DNA of 64,000 nt, taken from Spirochaeta thermophila DSM 6192. Lineage in GTDB: Bacteria > Spirochaetota > Spirochaetia > Winmispirales > Winmispiraceae. Location: contig NC_014484.1 in assembly GCF_000147075.1 (NCBI RefSeq), positions 1,877,501 through 1,941,500 on the forward strand, in the 5' to 3' direction. The notes below the pieces were generated by a model that was not told the DNA's origin, ran no database searches, and saw nothing but the letters and a program-made list of their open reading frames with translations. The translations under genes and the position numbers were made by a program. Numbering within the stretch: the first letter of the stretch is position 1; every line of letters begins with the position of its first letter. Below are positions 8,890-16,659 of this stretch, piece by piece.

Positions 8890-10737
8890 TCAGTAGGAAA
8901 GACCGTATCCATAAGGAAACAGGGCCTTCTCCGGGTGATCCCCACTCTCCTCGATGGTGAGAGGGAGTACCTCCATACTCCTCGGCCAGACGAAGGGCAG
9001 CTTTCCCGTGGGTGCATAGTCTCCGAAGAGGACATCGGCGATCCCATCCCCCTCGGTACCCGGCAGCCACACCGCGAGGAGCGCATCCACGGAGTCGACC
9101 AGATCGGTGATGAGGAGGGGTCTGCCGCTCACGAGAACCACGACCACCGGCAGGCCAGTCTGGGAGGCGCGGATAATGAGTTCCCTGTCCTCCCTGGTGA
9201 GCGAGAGATCCTGTCTGTCGCCGTGCATCTCGGCATAGGGCGTCTCTCCCACCACCACGATGATCACATCGGCCTTCACCTGCGCGAGCTGCGAGGCTCG
9301 CCGTACGTGTGTCACAAGGGAAGGATCGTCCACGGCCTTCCTGACTGCCTCCAGGATGGTCGTCCCCTCGGTGATCCTCCCCCGCTTCCCCTGCCAGGTG
9401 ATGGTCCATCCTCCGCACTGAACTCCGAGATCGTCGGCCTTGTCACCAAGCACAAGGATACGCGAACCGTCCTTCTTCAAGGGAAGTACTCCCCCCTCGT
9501 TCTTGAGAAGGACTACCGATTTCCGGACCGCCTCCCGGGCGAGGGCGCGGTGGGCCTCATTCCCCACCACCGAGAAGTCCACATTCTCCTGTATGGGATG
9601 CTCGAAGAGCCCAAGCCGGAACTTGGTGAGGAGAATACGGTACACGGCTTCGTCTATGCGCTTCCGAGACACGACGCCCTCTTCCACCAGCGACTTCACC
9701 GCCGCCACGAACCCCCGGTAGTCGTCGGGGATCATGATCATGTCGACCCCGGCGTTGATCACCGTGGCGAGTCTCTCCTTGAGCGACCCCGGCAACTCGG
9801 TGTGCGCCGCCCAATCCGAGACGATGAGTCCGTCGAATGCGAGCTCACCCCTCAGCACCTCCTGGATGAGTTCACGGTTGGCGTGCATCTTCACCCCGTT
9901 GATGCTCGAGTAGCTCACCATCACCGACCCCACACCCACCCTCACCGCCTCCACATAGGGGCGCAGGTGGATGCGGCGCAGTTCCTCCTCGGTGAGCCGT
10001 GCGTCGCCTCTATCTTTCCCTCCTGTGGTCCCGCCATCCGCCACAAAGTGCTTGGCCGTCGCGAGGATGGTATCGGGTCGGGCGAGGCTCTCCGGGGCCG
10101 GTACGCCCTGGAACCCCCGAATGAGCGCCGCGCCCAGCCGGGCCACGAGCTCCGGATCCTCGCTGAACCCCTCGTACGTCCTCCCCCACCGTTCGTCCTG
10201 GGGGACCGTTACACAGGGGGCGAAGGTCCAATGGATACCAGTGGCCACCACCTCCTCGGCCACCGCCCGTCCTATCCGCTCGACCAGCTCCGGATCCCTG
10301 GTAGCCCCCAGCCCTATATTGTGGGGAAAGATCACAGCACCATAGACATTGTTGTGACCATGCACCGCATCGATGCCGTAGAGTATCGGAATACCCAGAC
10401 GGGTACTGAGGGCCTCTCTCTGGAAGCCGTCCACCATCTCCTTCCACGACTCGGGGGTATTCCGCCGCGGCGCAGAACCTCCCCCGCTCAGGATGGCTCC
10501 CAGGCCGTACTCGGCGATGTCGTGTGGACTCTTGAGATACCCCCTGTCGACCATGGCCATCTGACCGATCTTCTCCTCGATCGTCATGTAGGAGAGGAGA
10601 TCACGCGCGCGTTCCTCCGGGGAGAGAGACGAGTCCCTGAACCTGCCTCGTGAAGGATCTCCCTTCACACCACATCCCCACATGGGAAAAAGAAGAAACA
10701 CGAGCATGAGCATCCAGACCTGTGTGTGATGTTTCAT
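8890..10737 (-). CDS. Glycoside hydrolase family 3 beta-glucosidase / exo-glucanase, lipoprotein
   Basis: A 615-residue GH3 enzyme that removes terminal beta-linked glucose, or related sugars, from oligosaccharides. The N-terminal TIM barrel carries the nucleophile in FDGLIVSDWA (Asp308). The alpha/beta-sandwich domain, about residues 390 to the end, has KNEGGVLPLKK and ends in the family's 'FPYGYGLSY'. There is no fibronectin-III tail, as in barley ExoI-type members. The N-terminus (MKHHTQVWMLMLVFLLFPMWGC) looks like a lipoprotein signal with lipidated Cys22, although Met-Trp-Gly is a loose lipobox. AGGAGGGG precedes the ATG. It lies 77 bases downstream of the Opp-type transporter operon on the same strand, which suggests that the imported or bound sugars are beta-glucosides. 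Confidence 0.92.
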   Translation of the reverse strand: MKHHTQVWMLMLVFLLFPMWGCGVKGDPSRGRFRDSSLSPEERARDLLSYMTIEEKIGQMAMVDRGYLKSPHDIAEYGLGAILSGGGSAPRRNTPESWKEMVDGFQREALSTRLGIPILYGIDAVHGHNNVYGAVIFPHNIGLGATRDPELVERIGRAVAEEVVATGIHWTFAPCVTVPQDERWGRTYEGFSEDPELVARLGAALIRGFQGVPAPESLARPDTILATAKHFVADGGTTGGKDRGDARLTEEELRRIHLRPYVEAVRVGVGSVMVSYSSINGVKMHANRELIQEVLRGELAFDGLIVSDWAAHTELPGSLKERLATVINAGVDMIMIPDDYRGFVAAVKSLVEEGVVSRKRIDEAVYRILLTKFRLGLFEHPIQENVDFSVVGNEAHRALAREAVRKSVVLLKNEGGVLPLKKDGSRILVLGDKADDLGVQCGGWTITWQGKRGRITEGTTILEAVRKAVDDPSLVTHVRRASQLAQVKADVIIVVVGETPYAEMHGDRQDLSLTREDRELIIRASQTGLPVVVVLVSGRPLLITDLVDSVDALLAVWLPGTEGDGIADVLFGDYAPTGKLPFVWPRSMEVLPLTIEESGDHPEKALFPYGYGLSY

Positions 10738-10781
10738 GTGCCCCTCCTTTTCGATGTGTTATCGTTACCAATCCTCTCACA

Positions 10782-10812
10782 GACGAGGGAGGGCATGCAA
10801 CCCTCCCTCGTC
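10782..10812 (-). other. Strong stem-loop between oppF-like gene and GH3 gene
   Basis: A perfect 12-bp stem, GACGAGGGAGGG / CCCTCCCTCGTC, with a 7-base loop, begins two bases after the transporter ATPase stop codon. No T-run follows on the minus strand, so it is more likely a processing or stabilising element, or a partial terminator, than a full stop before the GH3 gene. Confidence 0.6.
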
Positions 10813-10814
10813 GT

Positions 10815-11768
10815 TCAACCGTCCTTTCCCTCGTAGTACTTCCAGCACGCCACCCAGTGGTCCTCGTCCACTCGATGAAGGGGTGGATTCTCCACACGGC
10901 AACGGTCCTCCGCCACGGGACACCGGCCGTAGTAGGGGCACCCCAGACTCCCGTCCCCCGCCTGCTCCTTGAGGCGCAGCTCCACATCCTCCCACTTCTC
11001 ATCAAGGCGGGGCACCGCCGCCATGAGCATCTTCGTGTAGGGATGGAGGGTCTCGTGGTAGACCTTCTCGGTGGAGCCCATTTCCACCACCTTCCCCTTG
11101 TACATGATCACCGCCTTGTCACCTATATAGTACCCCAGGGCGAGATCGTGCGTGATGAAGAGGACCGAAAGCCCCCGCGCCTTGAGATCGCCTATGAGGT
11201 TGAGCACGTCCACGCGGGTGGAGGCATCCAGCATACTGATGATCTCGTCTGCCACCAGGAACTTCACGTCGAGGAGCAGAGCCCGGGCGATGAGGAACCG
11301 CTGGAGCTGGCCCCCGCTCAGCTGGTGGGGGTACTTGTTGAGCACGTCGGGAGGGTTGAGGCCCACCGCACGGAGGGCCCCTTCGACCTTTTCTTTCCAC
11401 TCGGAGGCGGGCACCGAAGGGTAGAATTCTTCCTTCACCAGGCTGAAGATACGATCAGCTTTGAAGATGGGGTTGTACGAACTGAAGGGATCCTGGAAGA
11501 CCCCCTGCACGTGACGATAGTACTCCTTGAGCGACGCCCCCTTGAGGAGGGAGATATCCTTGCCGTCGAAGAGGATCTTCCCCTCCGAAATCCCTATCAG
11601 CCTGAGGATCATCTTCCCGATGGTGGTCTTTCCGCTTCCGCTCTCCCCGATGAGCGAGACCACCTCTCCGTCCTCGATATCGAAGCTCACATCGTCCACC
11701 GCCCTCAGGGTCTTCCGTCCAAAGGCCCCTATCCTGTAGATCTTCGAGACATGCTGTAGTTCAAGCAT
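10815..11768 (-). CDS. Oligosaccharide/oligopeptide ABC transporter, ATP-binding subunit (OppF type)
   Basis: A 317-residue ABC ATPase of the peptide/nickel/oligosaccharide (Opp/Dpp) class. Walker A is GESGSGKTTIGK, the signature is LSGGQLQRFLIARALL, and Walker B plus D-loop is VADEIISMLDAST. The 'DEIISMLD' form, in place of the usual 'DEPVSALD', is seen in carbohydrate-type members. The C-terminal Opp extension has a Cys cluster (GCPYYGRCPVAEDRC ... WVACW) resembling the Fe-S site of this subfamily. It overlaps the preceding ATPase gene by 8 bp. It is the last transporter gene of the operon, with GH3 beta-glucosidase downstream. Confidence 0.9.
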   Translation of the reverse strand: MLELQHVSKIYRIGAFGRKTLRAVDDVSFDIEDGEVVSLIGESGSGKTTIGKMILRLIGISEGKILFDGKDISLLKGASLKEYYRHVQGVFQDPFSSYNPIFKADRIFSLVKEEFYPSVPASEWKEKVEGALRAVGLNPPDVLNKYPHQLSGGQLQRFLIARALLLDVKFLVADEIISMLDASTRVDVLNLIGDLKARGLSVLFITHDLALGYYIGDKAVIMYKGKVVEMGSTEKVYHETLHPYTKMLMAAVPRLDEKWEDVELRLKEQAGDGSLGCPYYGRCPVAEDRCRVENPPLHRVDEDHWVACWKYYEGKDG

Positions 11769-12723
11769 CGCTCCCTACCTCCTTCCAGCAGGATACCCAG
11801 TGTCCTTTCTCCACTTCGATCACGGGTGGTTCCTCCACACACCGCTCGTGGGCAAACGGGCACCTGTCCCTGAATCTGCATCCCCGGGGAGGATCGAGGA
11901 GGAGGGGCGGCTTGCCCGGTATTCCCTTGAGCCGCTTCTCACCGAACTTCACCCCTATCTCGGGGAGCGACGAGATGAGCATCTGTGTGTAGGGGTGCCG
12001 AGGCTCCCGGATGAGCGTGGAGGTGGGGGCCCGCTCGGCGAACTTGCCCGCGTACATCACCATGATGCTGTCGGCGATCTGGTAGAGGATCGAAACGTCA
12101 TGGGTGATGACGATCATCGACTTCACGAACTCCCTGTTGCGGAACTCCACCAGCATCTCGGCGATCGCCTTCTGGGTGGAGACGTCGAGGGCCGAGGTGA
12201 TCTCGTCGGCGATGAGGACCGAGGGGTTGAGGAGGGTGGAGATCACCATCACCATCCGCTGCTTCATCCCACCGGAAAGCTCGATGGGGTACATGTCGAG
12301 CACCTTCTCAGGCAGCTCCACGAGCTCGAGACGGCGTGTGAGCTCGGGGAGCAGGGCTTCGAAACTCTCCCCCTTCGCCTCGAGGATCTCGGCGATCATC
12401 CGCCCGATCTTCCTCGTGGGATTCATCGCATTCATGGCATACTGCGGCACGGTGGAGATGGTGCGGTACCGATAGTCGTTCATCCTCTCGAAGTCCCATA
12501 TGGGAAGATCGTCCCCGTCCACGGTGACCGAGCCCTCCACATAGCGCATGGGCGGCTTGAGGAGCACCAGACTGTTGCCCAGCGTGGACTTTCCGCACCC
12601 CGACTCTCCCGCGAGCCCCATGATCTCTCCGTCTCCTATGGTGAAGGAGACCCCGTCGAGGGCCTTCACATCACCCCGGAGGGTCTGATAGTACACCCTG
12701 AGATTCTCTATCTGTAGACTCAT
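11761..12723 (-). CDS. Oligosaccharide/oligopeptide ABC transporter, ATP-binding subunit (OppD type)
   Basis: A 320-residue ABC ATPase that pairs with the OppF-type subunit. Walker A is GESGCGKSTLGN, the signature is LSGGMKQRMVMVIS, and Walker B is VLIADEITSALDVS, with the switch His in VITHDV. The C-terminal region has four cysteines (GCRFRDRCPFAHERC ... WVSCW) in the pattern of the Opp/Dpp C-terminal Fe-S-like motif. The start ATG lies three bases after the permease stop, and the 3' end overlaps the next ATPase gene, so the two ATPases are translationally coupled and made in equal amounts. Confidence 0.9.
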   Translation of the reverse strand: MSLQIENLRVYYQTLRGDVKALDGVSFTIGDGEIMGLAGESGCGKSTLGNSLVLLKPPMRYVEGSVTVDGDDLPIWDFERMNDYRYRTISTVPQYAMNAMNPTRKIGRMIAEILEAKGESFEALLPELTRRLELVELPEKVLDMYPIELSGGMKQRMVMVISTLLNPSVLIADEITSALDVSTQKAIAEMLVEFRNREFVKSMIVITHDVSILYQIADSIMVMYAGKFAERAPTSTLIREPRHPYTQMLISSLPEIGVKFGEKRLKGIPGKPPLLLDPPRGCRFRDRCPFAHERCVEEPPVIEVEKGHWVSCWKEVGSDA

Positions 12724-12726
12724 GCC

Positions 12727-13644
12727 TCACATCTCCCTGAGTTTGGGGTTGAAGACCTCGTCGAGCCCTACGTTCGTGATGTAGAGGGCCCCCACTATGG
12801 CAGCGATCGCAAGCCCGGGCGGCACGAACCACCACCACACACCGAGCTGGAGCGCGCTCCAGAGCACCGCGTTGTTCATCATGAGTCCCAGGGATATGGC
12901 GTTGGTGGGACCGAGACCGATGAAGTCGAGAGTCGCCGCATTGAGGATGGCACCACCGAACTGGAGGATGAACGTCATGAAGAGGTACGACATCATGTTG
13001 GGGGCGATCTCGGTGAGGATGATCTTCCCCGAACGCATCCCCGATATCCGCGCGAGGTCCACGAACTCCCTGGCCCGCAGGGAGAAGGTCTGCGCTCTGA
13101 TGGCACGCGCCGCCCACGGCCACGCGGTGAACCCTATGAAGAGGGCCTCGCTGAAGATACTCCGCACCTTGAGGTAGGCCGCAATGATGAGGAGGAGGGC
13201 GAAGGTGGGAATCACGATCACGATATTGGTCAACATATTGAGGGCCTCATCGACGACCCCGCCCCTGTAGCCCGCGACGAACCCTATGAGCATGCCGATG
13301 AGGGTGCCGAGCCCTCCTCCAAGGAGGCCTACGATGAACACGGGTCTCAGGCCATAGACGAACTGGCTGTACACATCCTGGCCGAAGGTGGTGGTCCCGA
13401 ACCAGTACTCCGCGCTCGGAGGCTGATTCGGAGGCCCCACGTACTCGTTCGGATCGTACTTCGCAAAGAGAGGACCCACGAGGGCCACGAGGAGGAAGAA
13501 TCCCACGATGGCCACCCCTATCCTCACCCGCGTGTTCCTCCATGCGAAGAACAGGAGCTCCCTGAAAGACGACATCTGAGGCTTGACCCCTTGGGGAGGC
13601 TCGGCCCCCTGCTCTACCTCGTGTATCATTTCCCTGTCACTCAT
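12727..13644 (-). CDS. Oligosaccharide/oligopeptide ABC transporter, permease (OppC type)
   Basis: A 305-residue inner-membrane permease. A hydrophilic N-terminus of about 35 residues is followed by the first membrane helix (WRNTRVRIGVAIVGFFLLVALVGPLFA), then a periplasmic loop with FGTTTFGQDVYSQFVYGLRP, the OppC N-terminal signature. The binding-protein-dependent transport domain has the EAA-like loop ARAIRAQTFSLRAREFVDLARISGMRSGKI. The longer open frame upstream (to 14289) is only an overprint on oppB. The start at 13644 gives the usual OppC N-terminus and overlaps the oppB-type stop by ATGA. Confidence 0.9.
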   Translation of the reverse strand: MSDREMIHEVEQGAEPPQGVKPQMSSFRELLFFAWRNTRVRIGVAIVGFFLLVALVGPLFAKYDPNEYVGPPNQPPSAEYWFGTTTFGQDVYSQFVYGLRPVFIVGLLGGGLGTLIGMLIGFVAGYRGGVVDEALNMLTNIVIVIPTFALLLIIAAYLKVRSIFSEALFIGFTAWPWAARAIRAQTFSLRAREFVDLARISGMRSGKIILTEIAPNMMSYLFMTFILQFGGAILNAATLDFIGLGPTNAISLGLMMNNAVLWSALQLGVWWWFVPPGLAIAAIVGALYITNVGLDEVFNPKLREM

Positions 13645-14633
13645 GCCGACTCTCCTGTAAGTCCGTAACGGGTTCTCGGATCGATGAGAATGTAAATTAC
13701 GTCGATGAAGAAGTTCGCGAGAAGCACCCCGATGATGATGAAGAGGAAACATCCCTGGAGGAGGAAGTAGTCCTTGTTCTGAATGGCGGCCAGGATCTGA
13801 TATCCTATGCCGGGATAGGAGAAGACCTGTTCGGTCACGAGGGCTCCCGCGACGATCGTCCCCAGCTGGAGGGCGAGTCCGGTCACCTGGGGCAGGATGG
13901 CGTTCCGGAAGGCATACCGGCGGATGAGCTTGCGGGGTGTACCCAGGGCCTCGAGATAGCGGGAGTAGTCCGCCTCCAACTCGTAGATGATCATGTTCCG
14001 CATACCTATGGCCCATCCCCCGAACATCACAAGGAAAAGCGACAGAAAGGGGAGAAACCAGTGCCAGAGGAGATCGAGGAAGAATCGCACCGAGAGATGC
14101 GGCACCAGACCGAAGCTGTAGGCCCCGGCGATGGGAAAGATCCCGAAGGTGGTGCCGAGCACCCAGGCGAGTATGATCGCCATCCACATGTAGGGAGTGG
14201 CCGTGAGGAAGTACCCCACGGGCAGCAAGGTATTGTCGAGCCGCTTCCGTCTGGCGGCGAAGGCCCCGAACTTGTTCCCCGCCCACCAACTCAAGAGCAC
14301 GGCGGGAAGGAGGAGCGCGATGTCATAGGGTACGGCCTCCATGATGACCTCCATCACCGGCGTGGGGAACCGGTAGATGCTGATCCCGAGATCACCCCTG
14401 AAGATCGCCCCCCAGAAATTGAGATACTGTTTCCACAAGGGCAGATCGAGCCCGAAGGCCTGAGTGTAGTGGCTGTAGATGATCTTGTACGCATCGGGCC
14501 TGAGCTGGGCCCTCGCGAGCATCGACTGTATGGGATCCCCCGGCATGAACCGGGGAATGAGCCAGTCGATGGTGACGGCCACGAAAAACGTGAGGAGATA
14601 GACACCTATCTTCCGGGTGAAGTAGCGTTTCAC
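13641..14633 (-). CDS. Oligosaccharide/oligopeptide ABC transporter, permease (OppB type)
   Basis: A 330-residue permease with the family's N-terminal helix (KRYFTRKIGVYLLTFFVAVTIDWLIPRFMPGDP). This is followed by about five more membrane segments and the EAA loop region EADYSRYLEALGTPRKLIRRYAFRNAILP. The GTG start at 14633 is preceded by CAGGAGGATAC, a strong Shine-Dalgarno sequence. It lies 129 bases after the binding-protein gene; that gap holds a large stem-loop and a perfect TATAAT, so part of its expression may be independent. Confidence 0.9.
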   Translation of the reverse strand: MKRYFTRKIGVYLLTFFVAVTIDWLIPRFMPGDPIQSMLARAQLRPDAYKIIYSHYTQAFGLDLPLWKQYLNFWGAIFRGDLGISIYRFPTPVMEVIMEAVPYDIALLLPAVLLSWWAGNKFGAFAARRKRLDNTLLPVGYFLTATPYMWMAIILAWVLGTTFGIFPIAGAYSFGLVPHLSVRFFLDLLWHWFLPFLSLFLVMFGGWAIGMRNMIIYELEADYSRYLEALGTPRKLIRRYAFRNAILPQVTGLALQLGTIVAGALVTEQVFSYPGIGYQILAAIQNKDYFLLQGCFLFIIIGVLLANFFIDVIYILIDPRTRYGLTGESA

Positions 14634-14668
14634 GTATCCTCCTGAGCTTTTTGATACCCTCTTGTTCC

Positions 14669-14754
14669 ATTATAACGCCCGAATCCGATCCGTACGTAAA
14701 GACTTTTTGCACTGGAGTTGAGGAGGAGAAGGCCCTCCCCTCCGGGGAGGGCCT
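14669..14754 (-). promoter_or_regulatory. Gap between binding protein and permease: stem-loop plus possible internal promoter
   Basis: Read on the minus strand, an 11-bp perfect stem (AGGCCCTCCCC / GGGGAGGGCCT, 14730-14754) starts nine bases after the binding-protein stop. About 55 bases further on is a perfect -10 box TATAAT (14674-14669). The -35 is unclear: TACGTA or TTTACG with suboptimal spacing. The stem would protect or terminate an abundant binding-protein message, and the -10 could give a separate permease transcript. Confidence 0.5.
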
Positions 14755-14762
14755 CGACGTGC

Positions 14763-16484
14763 TTACTGCTGTGCGGGCTTGAGTTCGGTGAGGGTGAGGA
14801 GACCGCCCACCTGGACGTACCCGCCCCACAGACACGGCATGTAGTCGGGCGTATCCTTGGCTGAGGTGGGCCAGTTGGTCCACACCGAGGTGTTGAACTG
14901 GGCCCAGAGGCCGTTGAACCAGAGCGGGATGGCCACCATCTCCTTGAGCTGGATCTCCTGGATCTTGGAGATCACGGCTTTCATGCCTTCGGTATCGTCG
15001 GTGGGCACACGGTTGAGCTCTTCCACGAGGTCGAAGACCTGCTGGTTGTTATACCGGCCGAAGTTACCGTTGGGCATATTGTCCGAGATGGGATGGTAGA
15101 ACACCCAGTTGTAGAAGGTCCACGGCGTGTTGCTGAGACCGGAGCCGAAGTTGTTGATCGCCATATCGAAGGTGCCGCCGTAGAGCTGATCGCTGTACCC
15201 ACCGAAGTCGGGATACTCGGGTTCCACGTTGATACCCGCGGCCTTACACCCCTCGGCCACGATCTTGATGGACTCCATCCAGTCGGTCCACCCGAACGGC
15301 ACGATCACCGAGAGCCTGATCTTGGACCCGTCCGGCGCCTCGACGAACCCGTCACCGTCCACGTCCTTGTAACCCGCATCGGCGAGGATCTTCTTCGCCC
15401 GAGCGGTATCGTACTTGAACCCGTACTTCGCCACCACGTCCTTGTCCACGTACTTACTCCAGGTGGGCAACAAGCCGGTCGGATCCGCAGCCTGGACGAG
15501 ACCTGCGTAGGCCACGTTCACGATCTTCTGGGTGTCAATGGCGAAGGCGATCGCCCTCCGGAAAGCAGGATCATTGAGGGGCTTCTTCGTAAGGTTGAGC
15601 CAGAGGAAAGCGGTGTTAGCCGAGAGCATGTACGGAGGCCCGTCGTAGTAGGTCTTCACGTACCCCTGCTTCACCAGGGCGGCGATCCCGGGCAGGAAGT
15701 TGTTGGACAGGTCGAGCTCACCCTTCACCACCATGCCGAGCGCCACGTTGTTGCTCGAGTTGCGGATGTCGACGATGTACTTGGGAGCAACCTTCTTGCC
15801 GAGGAGCTTCGTGGCCCACCAGTCGTCGTTCCGCACCCAGATCATGCGGTCTTCGCTGTGCCCGTAATACTTGTAGGCACCGGAACCCACGGGGTTCTCG
15901 TTCGCATCGTTGGCCACGTCCTCCTTGCCCTCGAAGATGTGCTTGGGCACGATCCCCTGGGTGTAGAGGATGTTGTCCCACGACTGGTAACGGGGATCGC
16001 TGAACGTGAACCGCAAGGTGTAATCGTCGACCTTCACGATCTCGGCGAGCCAGTCCCAGATGGCGCTCAGGGACACGCTCTGCTGCTTGGCGAGCTCGAA
16101 GGTGAACTTCACGTCCTCGGCGGTGAGAGGCTTGCCGTCCTGCCACGTGATCCCCTCTCTCACCTTCAGTTCGTACGTCTTGTCGTCGACCCACTTCCCG
16201 CTCTCGGCGAGCCATGGGATGAACTCGTCCTTGAGCGGATCATAGAGGAAGAGAGGCTCGTAGCAGAGACCGATGGTCCCTGTGGCCACCGCCCACGGGG
16301 TATAGGGGTTCCAGTTGGACGGAGGAGCCCACATGGTACCGCTGGAGTACAGGGTCTCGTTCCTGGGGAACTCCACCACCTGCTGAGAGGGAGCCGCGCC
16401 GGCCTGCTGGGCAGCTTGACCGCTCGCGAACACCACACCCGCAAGGAGGAAGAGACTCAGGACCACGGTAAAGGCTTTTCTCAT
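14763..16484 (-). CDS. Periplasmic substrate-binding protein of the Opp-type transporter (SBP family 5)
   Basis: A 573-residue extracytoplasmic binding protein with an N-terminal signal peptide (MRKAFTVVLSLFLLAGVVFA, cleavage before SGQ) and no lipobox cysteine. Family-5 features are LKVREGITWQDGKPLTAEDVKFTFELAK and, further on, NLTKKPLNDPAFRRAIAFAIDTQKIV. Related SBP-5 proteins in thermophiles bind beta-linked oligosaccharides such as cellobiose rather than peptides. The GH3 enzyme downstream and the ROK regulator upstream support a sugar ligand here; this is inference. AGGAGGG precedes the ATG. A strong promoter and a palindrome lie upstream. Confidence 0.88.
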   Translation of the reverse strand: MRKAFTVVLSLFLLAGVVFASGQAAQQAGAAPSQQVVEFPRNETLYSSGTMWAPPSNWNPYTPWAVATGTIGLCYEPLFLYDPLKDEFIPWLAESGKWVDDKTYELKVREGITWQDGKPLTAEDVKFTFELAKQQSVSLSAIWDWLAEIVKVDDYTLRFTFSDPRYQSWDNILYTQGIVPKHIFEGKEDVANDANENPVGSGAYKYYGHSEDRMIWVRNDDWWATKLLGKKVAPKYIVDIRNSSNNVALGMVVKGELDLSNNFLPGIAALVKQGYVKTYYDGPPYMLSANTAFLWLNLTKKPLNDPAFRRAIAFAIDTQKIVNVAYAGLVQAADPTGLLPTWSKYVDKDVVAKYGFKYDTARAKKILADAGYKDVDGDGFVEAPDGSKIRLSVIVPFGWTDWMESIKIVAEGCKAAGINVEPEYPDFGGYSDQLYGGTFDMAINNFGSGLSNTPWTFYNWVFYHPISDNMPNGNFGRYNNQQVFDLVEELNRVPTDDTEGMKAVISKIQEIQLKEMVAIPLWFNGLWAQFNTSVWTNWPTSAKDTPDYMPCLWGGYVQVGGLLTLTELKPAQQ

Positions 16485-16511
16485 AACAGTCCCTCCTGCT
16501 GTGATATATTC

Positions 16512-16530
16512 ACCCCAATGACATTGGGGT
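16512..16530. promoter_or_regulatory. Perfect palindrome in the binding-protein leader (candidate ROK operator)
   Basis: ACCCCAATG-A-CATTGGGGT is a perfect 9+1+9 inverted repeat, about 30-47 bases downstream of the predicted start of the binding-protein transcript and about 130 bases from the ROK start. A weaker flanking pair, TGTGATA (16500-16506) and TATCACA (16551-16557), surrounds it. A downstream operator that blocks elongation fits a ROK-type sugar repressor, but an RNA stem is also possible. Confidence 0.55.
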
Positions 16531-16565
16531 TGTGCGATCCTTGGTTATTGTATCACACCAACGAA

Positions 16566-16595
16566 AGTATACCCCCGGCTTTTCGGAGCTGTCAA
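16566..16595 (-). promoter_or_regulatory. Promoter of the transporter operon (TTGACA-18-TATACT)
   Basis: On the minus strand TTGACA (16595-16590) is followed, after 18 bases, by TATACT (16571-16566). This is the best-matching promoter for the binding-protein gene, giving a leader of about 75 bases that contains the palindrome at 16512-16530. Confidence 0.65.
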
Positions 16596-16624
16596 GCTTT
16601 TTTTTGGAGTAGTCAATCAAGTTC

Positions 16625-16653
16625 TTGTGCTCTTTCCTGAGATATGATATAAA
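16625..16653 (+). promoter_or_regulatory. Promoter of the ROK regulator gene (TTGTGC-17-TATAAA), leaderless configuration
   Basis: TTGTGC at 16625-16630, a 17-base spacer, then TATAAA at 16648-16653. The ATG of the ROK gene begins six bases after the -10 box, so transcription should start at or next to the start codon. Confidence 0.6.
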
Positions 16654-16659
16654 AGTATC

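Noticed and set aside
8935-10653. 572-codon open frame antisense to the GH3 gene
   Set aside because: Shadow frame; the GH3 protein has catalytic motifs throughout, the antisense product has none.
13645-14289. Upstream extension of the OppC-type permease
   Set aside because: Overprints the OppB gene. OppC family N-termini begin close to the ATG at 13644, which overlaps the OppB stop in the usual ATGA way.
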